Positions 35,511 to 43,931 of a DNA stretch of 64,000 nt are shown here, in pieces. Position 1 is the first letter of the stretch. Each line of letters opens with the position of its first letter. This stretch comes from Klebsiella oxytoca (GTDB lineage Bacteria > Pseudomonadota > Gammaproteobacteria > Enterobacterales > Enterobacteriaceae): positions 4,836,001 to 4,900,000 of the forward strand of contig NZ_CP046115.1 of NCBI RefSeq assembly GCF_009707385.1, written 5' to 3'. The notes below the pieces were generated by a model that had not been told where the DNA came from, did not search any database, and worked only from the letters and a program-made list of their open reading frames with translations. The position numbers were made by a program, and so were the translations under genes.

Positions 35511-36878
35511 ATGAAGAAACAGACTTTGCTGTTGAGTGCGTTAGCGTTAAGCATTGGGTTGTCGTTGTCCGCCTTACCTCCGGCAGCAGCGTCTCTACCG
35601 ACACAACTTCCGGGTCAGAACGCGTTGCCGAGCCTCGCGCCGATGCTGGAAAAAGTGCTGCCTGCAGTGGTGAGCGTTCAGGTTGAAGGCACCGCGTCCC
35701 CTGAACAGAATATGCCGGAAGAGCTGAAGAAATATTTTGGCGACAATGCACCACAGGAACCCGCTCAGCCCTTTGAAGGGCTGGGTTCCGGGGTCATTAT
35801 TGACGCTGCAAAAGGCTATGTACTGACCAATAATCATGTCATTAATCAGGCCCAGAAGATCAGCGTCCAGCTCAACGATGGCCGTGAATTCGATGCCAAA
35901 CTGATCGGCAGCGACGAGCAAAGCGATATCGCCCTGCTGCAGATACAAAAGCCCAGCAATCTCACGCAAATCGCTATCGCCGACTCTGATAAGCTCCGGG
36001 TGGGTGACTTCGCCGTCGCCGTTGGCAACCCGTTTGGTCTTGGTCAGACCGCGACTTCCGGAATTATTTCAGCCCTTGGCCGCAGCGGCCTGAACCTTGA
36101 AGGTCTGGAGAACTTTATCCAGACTGATGCCTCCATCAACCGCGGTAACTCAGGCGGTGCGCTGCTGAACCTTAACGGTGAACTGATTGGCATCAATACC
36201 GCCATTCTCGCCCCGGGCGGCGGCAGCGTCGGAATTGGTTTCGCGATCCCCAGCAATATGGCAAAAACCCTCTCTCAGCAGCTTATCCAGTTTGGTGAAA
36301 TCAAACGCGGTCTGTTGGGTATTAAAGGGATGGAGATGAGCGCGGATATCGCCAAAGCGATGAATCTTGATGTTCAGCGCGGCGCATTCGTCAGCGAAGT
36401 TCTGCCAAACTCCGGGTCGGCTAAAGCAGGCGTAAAATCTGGCGACGTCATCGTCAGCATGAACGGCAAACCGCTCAATAGCTTCGCTGAACTACGTTCA
36501 CGCATCGCCACTACTGAACCGGGAACCAAGGTGAAGCTGGGGCTCCTGCGCGATGGGAAGCCGCTGGAAGTTGATGTCACCCTGGACAAGAGCACCTCGT
36601 CTTCCGCCAGCGCTGAGCTTATCGCTCCGGCCCTGCAGGGCGCATCGTTAAGCGACGGTCAGATGAAAGACGGGACCAAAGGCGTGGTCATTGATAATGT
36701 CGATAAAGGCAGCGCTGCCGCACAGGCGGGCCTGCATAAAGACGATATCATTATTGCCCTCAACCGCGAGCGCGTGCGTTCCATTGCCGAACTGCGCAAA
36801 GTGCTCGAAAGCAAACCGACTGTTATCGCTCTGAACGTGATTCGCGGCAACGAAAGCATCTATTTGCTGCTGCGCTAA
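35511..36878 (+). CDS. degQ: Periplasmic serine endoprotease DegQ (HtrA family)
   Basis: DegQ is a periplasmic protease-chaperone that degrades unfolded proteins. The 455-residue protein has a signal peptide of about 27 residues (MKKQTLLLSALALSIG onward). The trypsin-like domain has His in TNNHVINQA, Asp in SDIALLQI and Ser in INRGNSGGALL. Two PDZ domains follow (about 260-350 and 365-450). The N-terminal LA loop is short, as expected for DegQ rather than DegP. The frame is open far upstream, but the ATG at 35511 is the only start that gives a signal peptide. A 12-bp hairpin separates it from degS. Confidence 0.97.
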   Translation: MKKQTLLLSALALSIGLSLSALPPAAASLPTQLPGQNALPSLAPMLEKVLPAVVSVQVEGTASPEQNMPEELKKYFGDNAPQEPAQPFEGLGSGVIIDAAKGYVLTNNHVINQAQKISVQLNDGREFDAKLIGSDEQSDIALLQIQKPSNLTQIAIADSDKLRVGDFAVAVGNPFGLGQTATSGIISALGRSGLNLEGLENFIQTDASINRGNSGGALLNLNGELIGINTAILAPGGGSVGIGFAIPSNMAKTLSQQLIQFGEIKRGLLGIKGMEMSADIAKAMNLDVQRGAFVSEVLPNSGSAKAGVKSGDVIVSMNGKPLNSFAELRSRIATTEPGTKVKLGLLRDGKPLEVDVTLDKSTSSSASAELIAPALQGASLSDGQMKDGTKGVVIDNVDKGSAAAQAGLHKDDIIIALNRERVRSIAELRKVLESKPTVIALNVIRGNESIYLLLR

Positions 36879-36885
36879 CTCGCTA

Positions 36886-36916
36886 TCCGGACATCGCGTG
36901 CAGTGCGATGTCCGGA
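36886..36916 (+). terminator. Long hairpin between degQ and degS
   Basis: TCCGGACATCGC and GCGATGTCCGGA form a perfect 12-bp stem with a 7-base loop, eight bases after the degQ stop. No T-run follows, so partial termination or 3'-end protection is more likely than complete termination. Confidence 0.6.
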
Positions 36917-36964
36917 CAAGTCGTGTTATGCTTCCCCTGTCTATCCATCAACGATATCTGCATC

Positions 36965-38026
36965 ATGCCTGGAAAGCTTTTACGTTCGATACTTATCGGT
37001 TTAATTGTCGGCGGCCTGCTGCTGGCCGTTATGCCTTCGCTGCGCCAGTGGCAGCTTTCGCCGACCACGCAATACGATAGCGCGGATGAATCTCCCGCTA
37101 GCTATAACCCCGCCGTTCGTCGCGCGGCCCCTGCGGTAGTCAACGTATATAACCGAGCTCTAAACAGCACCAGTCATAACCAGCTAACGCTCGGTTCTGG
37201 CGTGATCATGGATCAACGCGGCTATATCCTGACCAATAAGCACGTTATCAACGATGCCGATCAGATCATCGTGGCATTACAGGATGGCCGGGTTTTTGAA
37301 GCGCTGCTGGTCGGCTCAGACACCCTCACCGATCTGGCGGTATTAAAAATCAACGCCAGCGGCGGGCTGCCGGTCATTCCGATTAACCCGAAAAGAGTGC
37401 CGCATATCGGTGATGTCGTGCTGGCGATTGGCAACCCCTACAACCTCGGGCAAACCATTACTCAGGGGATTATCAGCGCCACCGGTCGTATCGGCCTGAA
37501 CCCTACAGGACGCCAGAATTTCCTGCAAACCGACGCATCAATCAACCACGGTAACTCCGGCGGCGCGCTGGTGAACTCGCTGGGTGAGCTGATGGGTATC
37601 AACACCCTGTCATTTGATAAAAGTAACGATGGCGAAACGCCGGAAGGGATCGGCTTTGCCATACCTTTCCAGCTGGCAACCAAGATTATGGATAAGCTGA
37701 TCCGCGATGGCCGGGTTATTCGCGGCTACATTGGGATCAGCGGCCGCGAAATTGCGCCGCTGCATGCGCAGGGCGGCGGCGGAATCGATCAGCTGCAGGG
37801 GATTGTGGTGAATGATGTTGCGCCGGAAGGCCCGGCGGCTCAGGCAGGGATCCGCGCCAACGACGTGATTATCTCGGTTAACGATAAGCCCGCCGTTTCT
37901 GCCCTGGAAACGATGGATCAGGTCGCAGAGATCCGCCCGGGCTCGGACATTCCGGTGGTGATTATGCGCGACGATAAAAAAATTACGCTGCATATCGCCG
38001 TCCAGGAATATCCGGCAACCAACTGA
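36965..38026 (+). CDS. degS: Envelope-stress site-1 protease DegS
   Basis: DegS senses unfolded outer-membrane porins through its PDZ domain and cuts the anti-sigma factor RseA, which starts the sigma-E response. The 353-residue protein is anchored by one N-terminal helix (residues 6-24). The protease triad is His in TNKHVIND, Asp in LTDLAVLKI and Ser in INHGNSGGALV. One PDZ domain (about 255-350) follows. The start at 36965 (MPGKLLRS) gives the family length; a frame 19 codons longer would disturb the anchor. The ribosome site is weak. Confidence 0.96.
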   Translation: MPGKLLRSILIGLIVGGLLLAVMPSLRQWQLSPTTQYDSADESPASYNPAVRRAAPAVVNVYNRALNSTSHNQLTLGSGVIMDQRGYILTNKHVINDADQIIVALQDGRVFEALLVGSDTLTDLAVLKINASGGLPVIPINPKRVPHIGDVVLAIGNPYNLGQTITQGIISATGRIGLNPTGRQNFLQTDASINHGNSGGALVNSLGELMGINTLSFDKSNDGETPEGIGFAIPFQLATKIMDKLIRDGRVIRGYIGISGREIAPLHAQGGGGIDQLQGIVVNDVAPEGPAAQAGIRANDVIISVNDKPAVSALETMDQVAEIRPGSDIPVVIMRDDKKITLHIAVQEYPATN

Positions 38027-38029
38027 CGG

Positions 38030-38047
38030 GCTCCCCGAACGGGGAGC
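38030..38047. terminator. Hairpin between convergent degS and the citG-like gene
   Basis: GCTCCCC/GGGGAGC, a 7-bp stem with a 4-base loop, starts just after the degS stop codon and ends five bases before the stop of the convergent gene. T-runs are weak on both sides. Confidence 0.6.
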
Positions 38048-38052
38048 GCTAT

Positions 38053-38751
38053 TCAATCAGCAAAAATCGGCCCGGCCGGGAATTTCGCCAGAAACCCGGT
38101 CACGGCCAGCAACGACCACAGCTCGGGCCACGCAAACTGGCGCTCCCGCAGCTCGTCATCCAGCGTCATGAGCGCAAACTCGCCTTTATCCCCCAGAACG
38201 CCGCCCTGCCAGAGCAACCGTTGAGCCTGCTGCCGGGCCCAGGGGGAATCGCTCTTCCAGGCCAACAGATGCAGCAGCGCCTGCTGCAGGCAGATGTCAT
38301 GTGAATGCTTATCCCGCCGCAACCGCCGGTAAACCGGTAGCGATATGCTGCGCACGGTATAGAAACCGCTGCGGGTTTCGGCATCAGCATCCGCCACGCT
38401 GGCGCAATACTGACCGGCCAGATCGCATAGACGATTGTGCGTCAGCGGCTGGCCCAGGGCATTCAGGCGACCCGCAGCGGCACACAGCAGCGCGCATCTT
38501 TGCAGCTTATGTGACAGCGATTCAGGCAGCGCCGATACCGTTTCAACGACTCCAGTTTGCGCATGCTGTACGCCAGCATCATAACACTGGAAGAAGAAAT
38601 CATGACTCCCCTGACCGATTGGTGGATGCGCCAGCAGATTCAGAGCCGGGTGCAGTTGTTCAAGCTCACCCAGCGACGCAAGGATGTAATCAACGACTAC
38701 GTCCTTTGCCGACGCCCTGCTGCCAGGACGTAATGCTATGGTTTCATTCAT
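38053..38751 (-). CDS. Divergent CitG-family protein (triphosphoribosyl-dephospho-CoA synthase-like), probable non-catalytic paralog
   Basis: The 232-residue protein aligns by eye with CitG/MdcB, which make the citrate lyase prosthetic-group precursor. RCALLCAAAGRLNALGQPLT (about 85-104) matches the CitG core, and ETRSGFYTVRSISLPVYRRL with LQQALLHLLAW the C-terminal half. Most signatures are lost. KPGLVD becomes HPALNLLAH (34-42), VNTHKG becomes SLSHKL (only His81-Lys82 kept), DTN becomes DSP, and SPGGSADLL near the end becomes AWPELWSLL. No citrate lyase genes are nearby, and oxaloacetate decarboxylase uses biotin instead. The start at 38751 has AAGGAG seven bases upstream. It follows oadB on the same strand. 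The match to CitG is an inference from motifs; the function is unknown. Confidence 0.7.
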   Translation of the reverse strand: MNETIALRPGSRASAKDVVVDYILASLGELEQLHPALNLLAHPPIGQGSHDFFFQCYDAGVQHAQTGVVETVSALPESLSHKLQRCALLCAAAGRLNALGQPLTHNRLCDLAGQYCASVADADAETRSGFYTVRSISLPVYRRLRRDKHSHDICLQQALLHLLAWKSDSPWARQQAQRLLWQGGVLGDKGEFALMTLDDELRERQFAWPELWSLLAVTGFLAKFPAGPIFAD

Positions 38752-38773
38752 CAAAGTCTCCTTATGGGAAATC

Positions 38774-38861
38774 CCCGGGTCGCGGCTGACGCCTTATCCG
38801 GCTACAGGTCCACGCGGTCTGGGGGTCTGGGTAGCCCGGCTAAGCGCAGCGCAAGCCGGGA
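38774..38861. repeat. REP-like intergenic palindromic element (two units)
   Basis: Between oadB and the CitG-like gene lie GC-rich palindromic units. The first (about 38774-38806) contains GCCTTATCCGGC, the classic enterobacterial REP core. The second (38831-38861) has CCCGGC/GCCGGG around TAAGCGCAGCGCAA, a form common in Klebsiella-type genomes. They probably stabilise the oadB mRNA 3' end. Confidence 0.7.
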
Positions 38862-38872
38862 ATAATGCGCTT

Positions 38873-40174
38873 TTACATCGCCAGCACGTACTTGAGCATC
38901 ACTCCGGCGGCGATCGCCGAGCCAATCACCCCGGCCACGTTCGGGCCCATTGCGTGCATCAGCAGGAAGTTTTGCGCGTCCGACTCCAGCCCCACCTTGT
39001 TCGACACCCGCGCCGCCATCGGCACCGCCGACACCCCGGCAGAGCCAATCAGCGGGTTGATTTTGTTCCGGCTACACAGGTTCAGCAGCTTCGCCATCAG
39101 CACCCCCGCCGCCGTACCCACGCAGAACGCAATCACCCCCAGCACCAGAATGCCCAGCGTCTGCGGCTGCAGGAACTTGTCCGCCACCAGCTTCGCCCCC
39201 ACCGACAGCCCCAGGAAAATGGTCACGATATTTATCAGCCCGTTCTGCACCGTGTCGCTCAGGCGCTCCACCACCCCGCTCTCGCGCATCAGGTTACCGA
39301 AGCAGAACATCCCCAGCAGCGGCGCCGCGTCCGGCAGCAGCAGCGCCACCAGCAGCAACAGCACCGCCGGGAAGAGGATTTTTTCCCGCTTACTCACCGT
39401 GCGCAGCTGCACCATGCGGATTTTTCGCTCCTTCTCCGTGGTCAGCGCTTTCATAATTGGCGGCTGAATCAACGGTACCAGCGCCATATACGAGTACGCC
39501 GCCACCGCGATGGCCCCCAGCAGCTCCGGCGCCAGCTTGCCCGACAGGTAAATCGCCGTCGGGCCGTCTGCCCCACCGATGATGCCGATGGCCGCCGCCT
39601 GCGGCAGGGTAAAGCTGATAATGCCGAAGTAGTTCAGCGTCAGCGCCCCGAGCACCGTGGCGAAGATGCCGAACTGCGCCGCCGCCCCCAGCAGCAGAGT
39701 GCGGGGGTTGGCCAGCAGCGGGCCGAAGTCGGTCATCGCCCCCACGCCCATAAATATCACCAGCGGGGCGATGCCCGAGCCGATGGCAACCTTATAAAAA
39801 ATCGCCAGCACCCCGGACGAGTAGCCCATATCCACCGCCAGGTCCTCCATCTGCCCCTGCACCGACGGCAGGGCCAGCGCCAGAGCTTCCTTAATGGCGT
39901 GAACGTCCGGCGCGCAGTTGAGCTTCGCGGCAATCACCGCCAGCTGCCCGGCGTCGTGGTGGGCCAGCAGGCTCTCCAGGGCGGTCAATGCCAGCCCGGC
40001 CTCCGGAATATTTGACAGCAGACCGCCGAAGCCAATCGGCAGCAGCAGCAGCGGCTCGAACTTCTTCGCGATGGCCAGCCACAGCAGCAGCAGGCTCACC
40101 AGCAGCATGATGGCCTGGCCGGCGCCGAGGTGCATCAGCCCCATCCCCTGAATCAGGGCGTTCAGACTTTCCAT
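38873..40174 (-). CDS. oadB: Na+-pumping oxaloacetate decarboxylase, beta subunit OadB
   Basis: OadB is the integral membrane subunit that decarboxylates the carboxybiotin of OadA and pumps Na+ outward. The 433-residue protein has about nine to eleven hydrophobic segments. The sodium-site signature [24 protein letters not shown] holds the essential aspartate at about residue 203. The second conserved segment [21 protein letters not shown] is also intact, as is the N-terminal motif ending in an Asn-Ile-Pro-Glu loop. It follows oadA by 15 bases. Codon use is strikingly GC-rich compared with the upstream hydro-lyase genes. Confidence 0.96.
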   Translation of the reverse strand: MESLNALIQGMGLMHLGAGQAIMLLVSLLLLWLAIAKKFEPLLLLPIGFGGLLSNIPEAGLALTALESLLAHHDAGQLAVIAAKLNCAPDVHAIKEALALALPSVQGQMEDLAVDMGYSSGVLAIFYKVAIGSGIAPLVIFMGVGAMTDFGPLLANPRTLLLGAAAQFGIFATVLGALTLNYFGIISFTLPQAAAIGIIGGADGPTAIYLSGKLAPELLGAIAVAAYSYMALVPLIQPPIMKALTTEKERKIRMVQLRTVSKREKILFPAVLLLLVALLLPDAAPLLGMFCFGNLMRESGVVERLSDTVQNGLINIVTIFLGLSVGAKLVADKFLQPQTLGILVLGVIAFCVGTAAGVLMAKLLNLCSRNKINPLIGSAGVSAVPMAARVSNKVGLESDAQNFLLMHAMGPNVAGVIGSAIAAGVMLKYVLAM

Positions 40175-40189
40175 TTCCGCTCCTCGTCC

Positions 40190-41959
40190 TTACGCCAGGG
40201 TCATCAGGGCGTCGCCCACCGAGACCGCATCGCCGGATTTCACCGTGATACCGCGCACGGTCCCGGCCTGCGCGGCGCGGATTTCGGTTTCCATCTTCAT
40301 GGCTTCCAGAATCAGCAGCACCTCGCCTTCGGCCACGCTCTGGCCCTCAGTGGCAATCACCTTCCAGATAGTGCCCGCCAGCGGGGCGGTCACCGGGGTA
40401 CCTGCGCCCGCCGGAGCCGCAGCAGCGGCTGGCGCAGCGGTCGGAGCGGCCGCCGTCAGCTGGCTGATATCGCCGCCGTCGCTGACCTTCACCACAAAGG
40501 CTTTGCCTTCCACTTCCACGGTGTAGACGCCGGAGGCCGCCGGTTTATCTGCCTGTGCGGCGGGTTTCATTTCTTCCACCTGCGGTGCCGGTTCGAACGC
40601 CGCCGGGTTATGGCGATTCTCAAGGAACGTCAGGCCGACCTGCGGGAACAGGGCCACGGTGAGCACGTCGTCGATGGCGTTTTCGGCAAGGGTGATGCCC
40701 TTTTCCTGCGCCTGGCGCTTCACATCGGTTTCCAGCACAGAAAGCTCCGGTTTCAGCAGGTCCGCCGGGCGGCAGGTTACCGGGGCGGCGCCTTCCAGCA
40801 CTCTCGCCTGTAACGCCGCGTTGACCGGCACCGGCGTGTGGCCGTATTCCCCCTTCAGAATGCCCGCCGTTTCCCTGGCAATGGTTTTATAGCGCTCGCC
40901 GGTGAGGACATTGATCACCGCCTGGGTGCCGACAATCTGCGAGGTCGGCGTCACCAGCGGGATAAAGCCGAGGTCCTCGCGTACCCGGGGGATTTCCGCC
41001 AGCACCTCATCCAGACGGTGGGCGGCGTTCTGCTGCTTCAGCTGGCCCTCAAGGTTGGTGAGCATGCCGCCCGGCACCTGGGCCACGAGAATACGGCTGT
41101 CGGTGCCCTTCAGCTGGCCTTCAAACTGATGATATTTTTTGCGCACCTCGCGGAAGTACGCCGCGATGCTCTCCAGCTTCAGGATATCCAGCCCGGTGTC
41201 ATATTTTGTGCCTGCCAGGGTGGCGACCAGCGCCTCGGTGGCCGGATGGCCATAGGTGGCGCTCATGGAGGAAATCGCGGTATCGACGCCGTCGACGCCC
41301 GCCTCGATGGCCTTCAGCAGGGCCATCTCCGCCATGCCGGTGGTGGCGTGACAGTGCAGGTGAAGCCGGACGTCGTAGCGCTTCTTGATTTCGCTGACCA
41401 GCTCACAGGCGGCCATCGGGGTGAGAATGCCGGACATATCCTTGATGGCGATGGAATCCACCCCGGTCTCCAGCAGCTGTTCGGTTAAATCCAGCCAGGT
41501 CTGCAGGCTGTGGGCCGGACTGGTGGTGTAGGAGAGGGTGCCCTGGGCGTGGGCACCGTGGCTGCGCACCGCCTGAAGCGCCGCTTTCATATTGCGCGGG
41601 TCGTTCATGGCGTCGAAGACGCGAAACACGTCCATGCCGTTTTTGACGGCGCGCTCAGTGAAGCGCTCCACCACGTCATCGGCGTAGTGGCGGTAGCCCA
41701 GCAGATTCTGGCCGCGGAGCAGCATCTGCAGCGGGGTCTTCGGCATGGCCTTTTTCAGCTCGCGCAGGCGGACCCAGGGGTCTTCGCCGAGGAAGCGGAT
41801 GCAGGCGTCAAAGGTGGCGCCGCCCCAGCATTCAAGGGACCAGTAGCCCGCGTCATCGAGGGCGGCCGCAACGGGGAGCATATCGTCGAGGCGCAGGCGG
41901 GTGGCGAACAGGGACTGGTGGGCGTCGCGCAGGACGACATCGGTAATGGCAACGGTCAT
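40190..41959 (-). CDS. oadA: Oxaloacetate decarboxylase, biotin-containing alpha subunit OadA
   Basis: OadA moves the C4 carboxyl of oxaloacetate to biotin, giving pyruvate. The 589-residue protein has the carboxyltransferase TIM barrel (residues 1-300, [17 protein letters not shown] at the start; metal-site [22 protein letters not shown]). A conserved carboxylase domain (to about 465) and an Ala/Pro-rich linker ([17 protein letters not shown]) follow. The C-terminal biotinyl domain has EAMKMETEI, whose lysine is biotinylated. It is soluble and held at the membrane by OadG. It sits 15 bases after oadG and before oadB. Confidence 0.97.
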   Translation of the reverse strand: MTVAITDVVLRDAHQSLFATRLRLDDMLPVAAALDDAGYWSLECWGGATFDACIRFLGEDPWVRLRELKKAMPKTPLQMLLRGQNLLGYRHYADDVVERFTERAVKNGMDVFRVFDAMNDPRNMKAALQAVRSHGAHAQGTLSYTTSPAHSLQTWLDLTEQLLETGVDSIAIKDMSGILTPMAACELVSEIKKRYDVRLHLHCHATTGMAEMALLKAIEAGVDGVDTAISSMSATYGHPATEALVATLAGTKYDTGLDILKLESIAAYFREVRKKYHQFEGQLKGTDSRILVAQVPGGMLTNLEGQLKQQNAAHRLDEVLAEIPRVREDLGFIPLVTPTSQIVGTQAVINVLTGERYKTIARETAGILKGEYGHTPVPVNAALQARVLEGAAPVTCRPADLLKPELSVLETDVKRQAQEKGITLAENAIDDVLTVALFPQVGLTFLENRHNPAAFEPAPQVEEMKPAAQADKPAASGVYTVEVEGKAFVVKVSDGGDISQLTAAAPTAAPAAAAAPAGAGTPVTAPLAGTIWKVIATEGQSVAEGEVLLILEAMKMETEIRAAQAGTVRGITVKSGDAVSVGDALMTLA

Positions 41960-41974
41960 GGATTCCTCCGTGAA

Positions 41975-42226
41975 TTAGGGGTTAAGGCGGCGATGGTGAT
42001 GAATAGCGGCGACAATCACCGGCTTTAAGCGGGCGAAGTCGTCGGCGGGCGCGACAGGTGCGGAAGCCGGTTTTGGCGTCGGGACCGGTTCGGGGAAGAA
42101 GCGGTTGACGGCGGCGGACATGCCCTGGATGGCGAAAATCAGCAGGAGCAGAAACGCCAGCACAAACCCCATGCCGAGAAACATCAGGGTGAAGCCTTCA
42201 CCTAATAGCAGTACTGCATCAGTCAT
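41975..42226 (-). CDS. oadG: Oxaloacetate decarboxylase, gamma subunit OadG
   Basis: OadG assembles OadA on OadB and speeds proton supply and biotin decarboxylation through a bound zinc ion. The 83-residue protein has one transmembrane helix (about 10-33, [23 protein letters not shown]). A Pro/Ala-rich linker ([19 protein letters not shown]) and the conserved tail [14 protein letters not shown], with the zinc-ligand histidines, follow. The start has GAAGG upstream. It is the first gene of oadGAB, behind a large inverted repeat. Confidence 0.95.
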   Translation of the reverse strand: MTDAVLLLGEGFTLMFLGMGFVLAFLLLLIFAIQGMSAAVNRFFPEPVPTPKPASAPVAPADDFARLKPVIVAAIHHHRRLNP

Positions 42227-42253
42227 AAAATAGCCTTCAGGCAGGAGGCACGA

Positions 42254-42359
42254 TAATGGTGCTGTTTATGACGAAGAAATAATAAGGGTGGATTTCCCTG
42301 AGCCGCCCCCGGCCAGAACCCTTGGTTATTATTATCGTCATAATGTATTACCACCATTA
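42254..42359. repeat. Large imperfect inverted repeat between ttdB-like gene and oadG
   Basis: Four nested pairs of arms: TAATGGTG (42254-42261) with CACCATTA (42352-42359); TTATGACGA (42266-42274) with TCGTCATAA (42335-42343); ATAATAA (42279-42285) with TTATTAT (42326-42332); GGGT (42286-42289) with ACCC (42318-42321). The 28-base centre is GC-rich. The element fills the gap between the hydro-lyase genes and oadGAB and could be an mRNA fold, an attenuator or an operator. Confidence 0.7.
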
Positions 42360-42382
42360 CCGTGCAATTTAGGTAATCAGGA

Positions 42383-43000
42383 TTATTTGATAAAACTTAC
42401 GTTCTGGCATATTTCATCAGCGACGAGCTCTTTACGCTGATTAAAAATAATCTTGTTCTGTTCAAACAGGTTATTTCCATGGGTATCAATAGAAACAATC
42501 AGCGGGCCAAACTCTTTTACCCGGCATACCCACAGCGTTTCCGGCATTCCCAGGTCGCGCCACTGCGCATCTTCAATTTCTTCTACACATACGGCGGCAA
42601 CGACCGCGCAGCCAGCAGGGAATACGCAGTGCAGGGCCTTATGTTCAGCACAGCCTTCTTCGGTGCCTTTACCCATTCCACCTTTACCAACAATTAATTT
42701 CACGCCGGTCTGCGCAATAAATTCTTTTTCGAACTTTTCCATACGCATACTGGTCGTTGGTCCAACGGATACCATTTCAAACTTATCGTCTTCGCCTTTA
42801 ATTGGGCGAACAATTGGCCCTGCGTGTAAAATAGCGCCACCGCGAACATTTACCGGGAGTTCACGACCGCCTTCAATTAAACGACGATGGGCAACATCAC
42901 GGCAGGTAACAATATGGCCATTGAGATAAATAATATCGCCAGCCTTAATATCGGCTAAATCTTCATCTTTAATTGGCGTAGTAAGGATTTTTTTAGTCAT
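42383..43000 (-). CDS. ttdB: Class I fumarase/L(+)-tartrate dehydratase, beta subunit
   Basis: The 205-residue protein is the C-terminal-domain subunit of a two-subunit class I hydro-lyase and closely resembles E. coli TtdB ([77 protein letters not shown]). With the alpha subunit it would dehydrate tartrate to oxaloacetate. The adjacent oxaloacetate decarboxylase supports tartrate over fumarate as substrate, but the family does not separate these safely. The symbol is by similarity. Its start overlaps the alpha-subunit stop by one base. Confidence 0.88.
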   Translation of the reverse strand: MTKKILTTPIKDEDLADIKAGDIIYLNGHIVTCRDVAHRRLIEGGRELPVNVRGGAILHAGPIVRPIKGEDDKFEMVSVGPTTSMRMEKFEKEFIAQTGVKLIVGKGGMGKGTEEGCAEHKALHCVFPAGCAVVAAVCVEEIEDAQWRDLGMPETLWVCRVKEFGPLIVSIDTHGNNLFEQNKIIFNQRKELVADEICQNVSFIK

Positions 43001-43899
43001 CAGAAATTCACTCCGCTATGAGACGTAATGGTGTAGTTCAAATCTTTATCAAAAACGATATGCCCTTTACGGTGCGACCAGCAGCCAACGTTCACCGCCA
43101 CCCCGATGGTGGAAGGATGACGCGCGGTGTTTTCAATATTTACGCCCATAACGGAGGTATTACCGGACATCCCCTGCGGCCCGAGGCCGATTTTGTTAAT
43201 GCCGTCTTCAAGCATTTTTTCCAGCGAAGCCGCGCGCTCATTCTCATTGTGCGAACCTATCGGGCGCATCAGTGCTTTTTTCGACAGCAGCGCCGCCGTT
43301 TCAACGGAAGTCGCCACCCCCACGCCAACCAGCAGCGGCGGACAGGCGTTAAGGCCATAGCTGGTCATCACGTCCAGCACAAAGCGGGTTACGCCTTCAT
43401 AACCTGCGCCCGGCATCAGCACCATCGCTTTACCCGGCAGAGAACAGCCGCCGCCCGCCATATAGGTGTAAATACTGCACCGATCGGAATTGGGAACGAT
43501 CTCCCAGAATACCGTCGGCGTACCTTTACCTACGTTTTTACCAGTGTTGTATTCATCAAAGGTTTCAACGCTGTTGTGGCGCAGCGGGGAATCCACGGTC
43601 GCTTTGATCACCGCTTCACGCAGTAGCGCCTCCAGTTCACCGATCAGCGGGAAGTTAGCCCCGCACTCCACCAGAAACTGAATCACGCCAGTATCCTGGC
43701 AGGAAGGGCGATCCAGCTCTTTTGCCAGACGCTGGTTCTCAATCATGGTCGTAAAGATGACGTCGGCCAGTTTACTGGTCTCTTTCTTATGCAACTCTTC
43801 CAGTTTTGCGGTGACATCATCTGGCAAGACTTTGCCGGTGTACCCCACAAATTTGGCCATAATATTGGTCATATGGGATATCTGTTCACTTTTGCTCAT
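43000..43899 (-). CDS. ttdA: Class I fumarase/L(+)-tartrate dehydratase, alpha subunit
   Basis: The 299-residue protein is the iron-sulfur subunit. Three cysteines that hold the oxygen-labile 4Fe-4S cluster are seen in [10 protein letters not shown] (about residue 67), [11 protein letters not shown] and NACPPLLVG, with [24 protein letters not shown] near the C-terminus. Length and motifs fit E. coli TtdA and the anaerobic fumarases. It lies 32 bases after the transporter gene and is coupled to the beta subunit by a one-base overlap. The cluster chemistry implies anaerobic or microaerobic use. Confidence 0.88.
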   Translation of the reverse strand: MSKSEQISHMTNIMAKFVGYTGKVLPDDVTAKLEELHKKETSKLADVIFTTMIENQRLAKELDRPSCQDTGVIQFLVECGANFPLIGELEALLREAVIKATVDSPLRHNSVETFDEYNTGKNVGKGTPTVFWEIVPNSDRCSIYTYMAGGGCSLPGKAMVLMPGAGYEGVTRFVLDVMTSYGLNACPPLLVGVGVATSVETAALLSKKALMRPIGSHNENERAASLEKMLEDGINKIGLGPQGMSGNTSVMGVNIENTARHPSTIGVAVNVGCWSHRKGHIVFDKDLNYTITSHSGVNF

Positions 43900-43931
43900 A
43901 AATGCTCCTTAGTCAGAACAGCGTCCGTTAA

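Noticed and set aside
38053..38751. Naming this gene citG
   Set aside because: Most CitG signature blocks are missing and no citrate lyase genes are present, so a functional name would mislead.
38738..40015. 425-codon plus-strand frame antisense to oadB
   Set aside because: The translation is Arg/His/Gln-rich, the usual mark of the antisense of a membrane protein gene with GC-ending codons; no domain is recognisable.
42383..43899. Annotating the two-subunit hydro-lyase simply as fumarase
   Set aside because: Sequence alone allows it, but closeness to TtdA/TtdB and the linked oxaloacetate decarboxylase favour tartrate; I kept both possibilities in the call.
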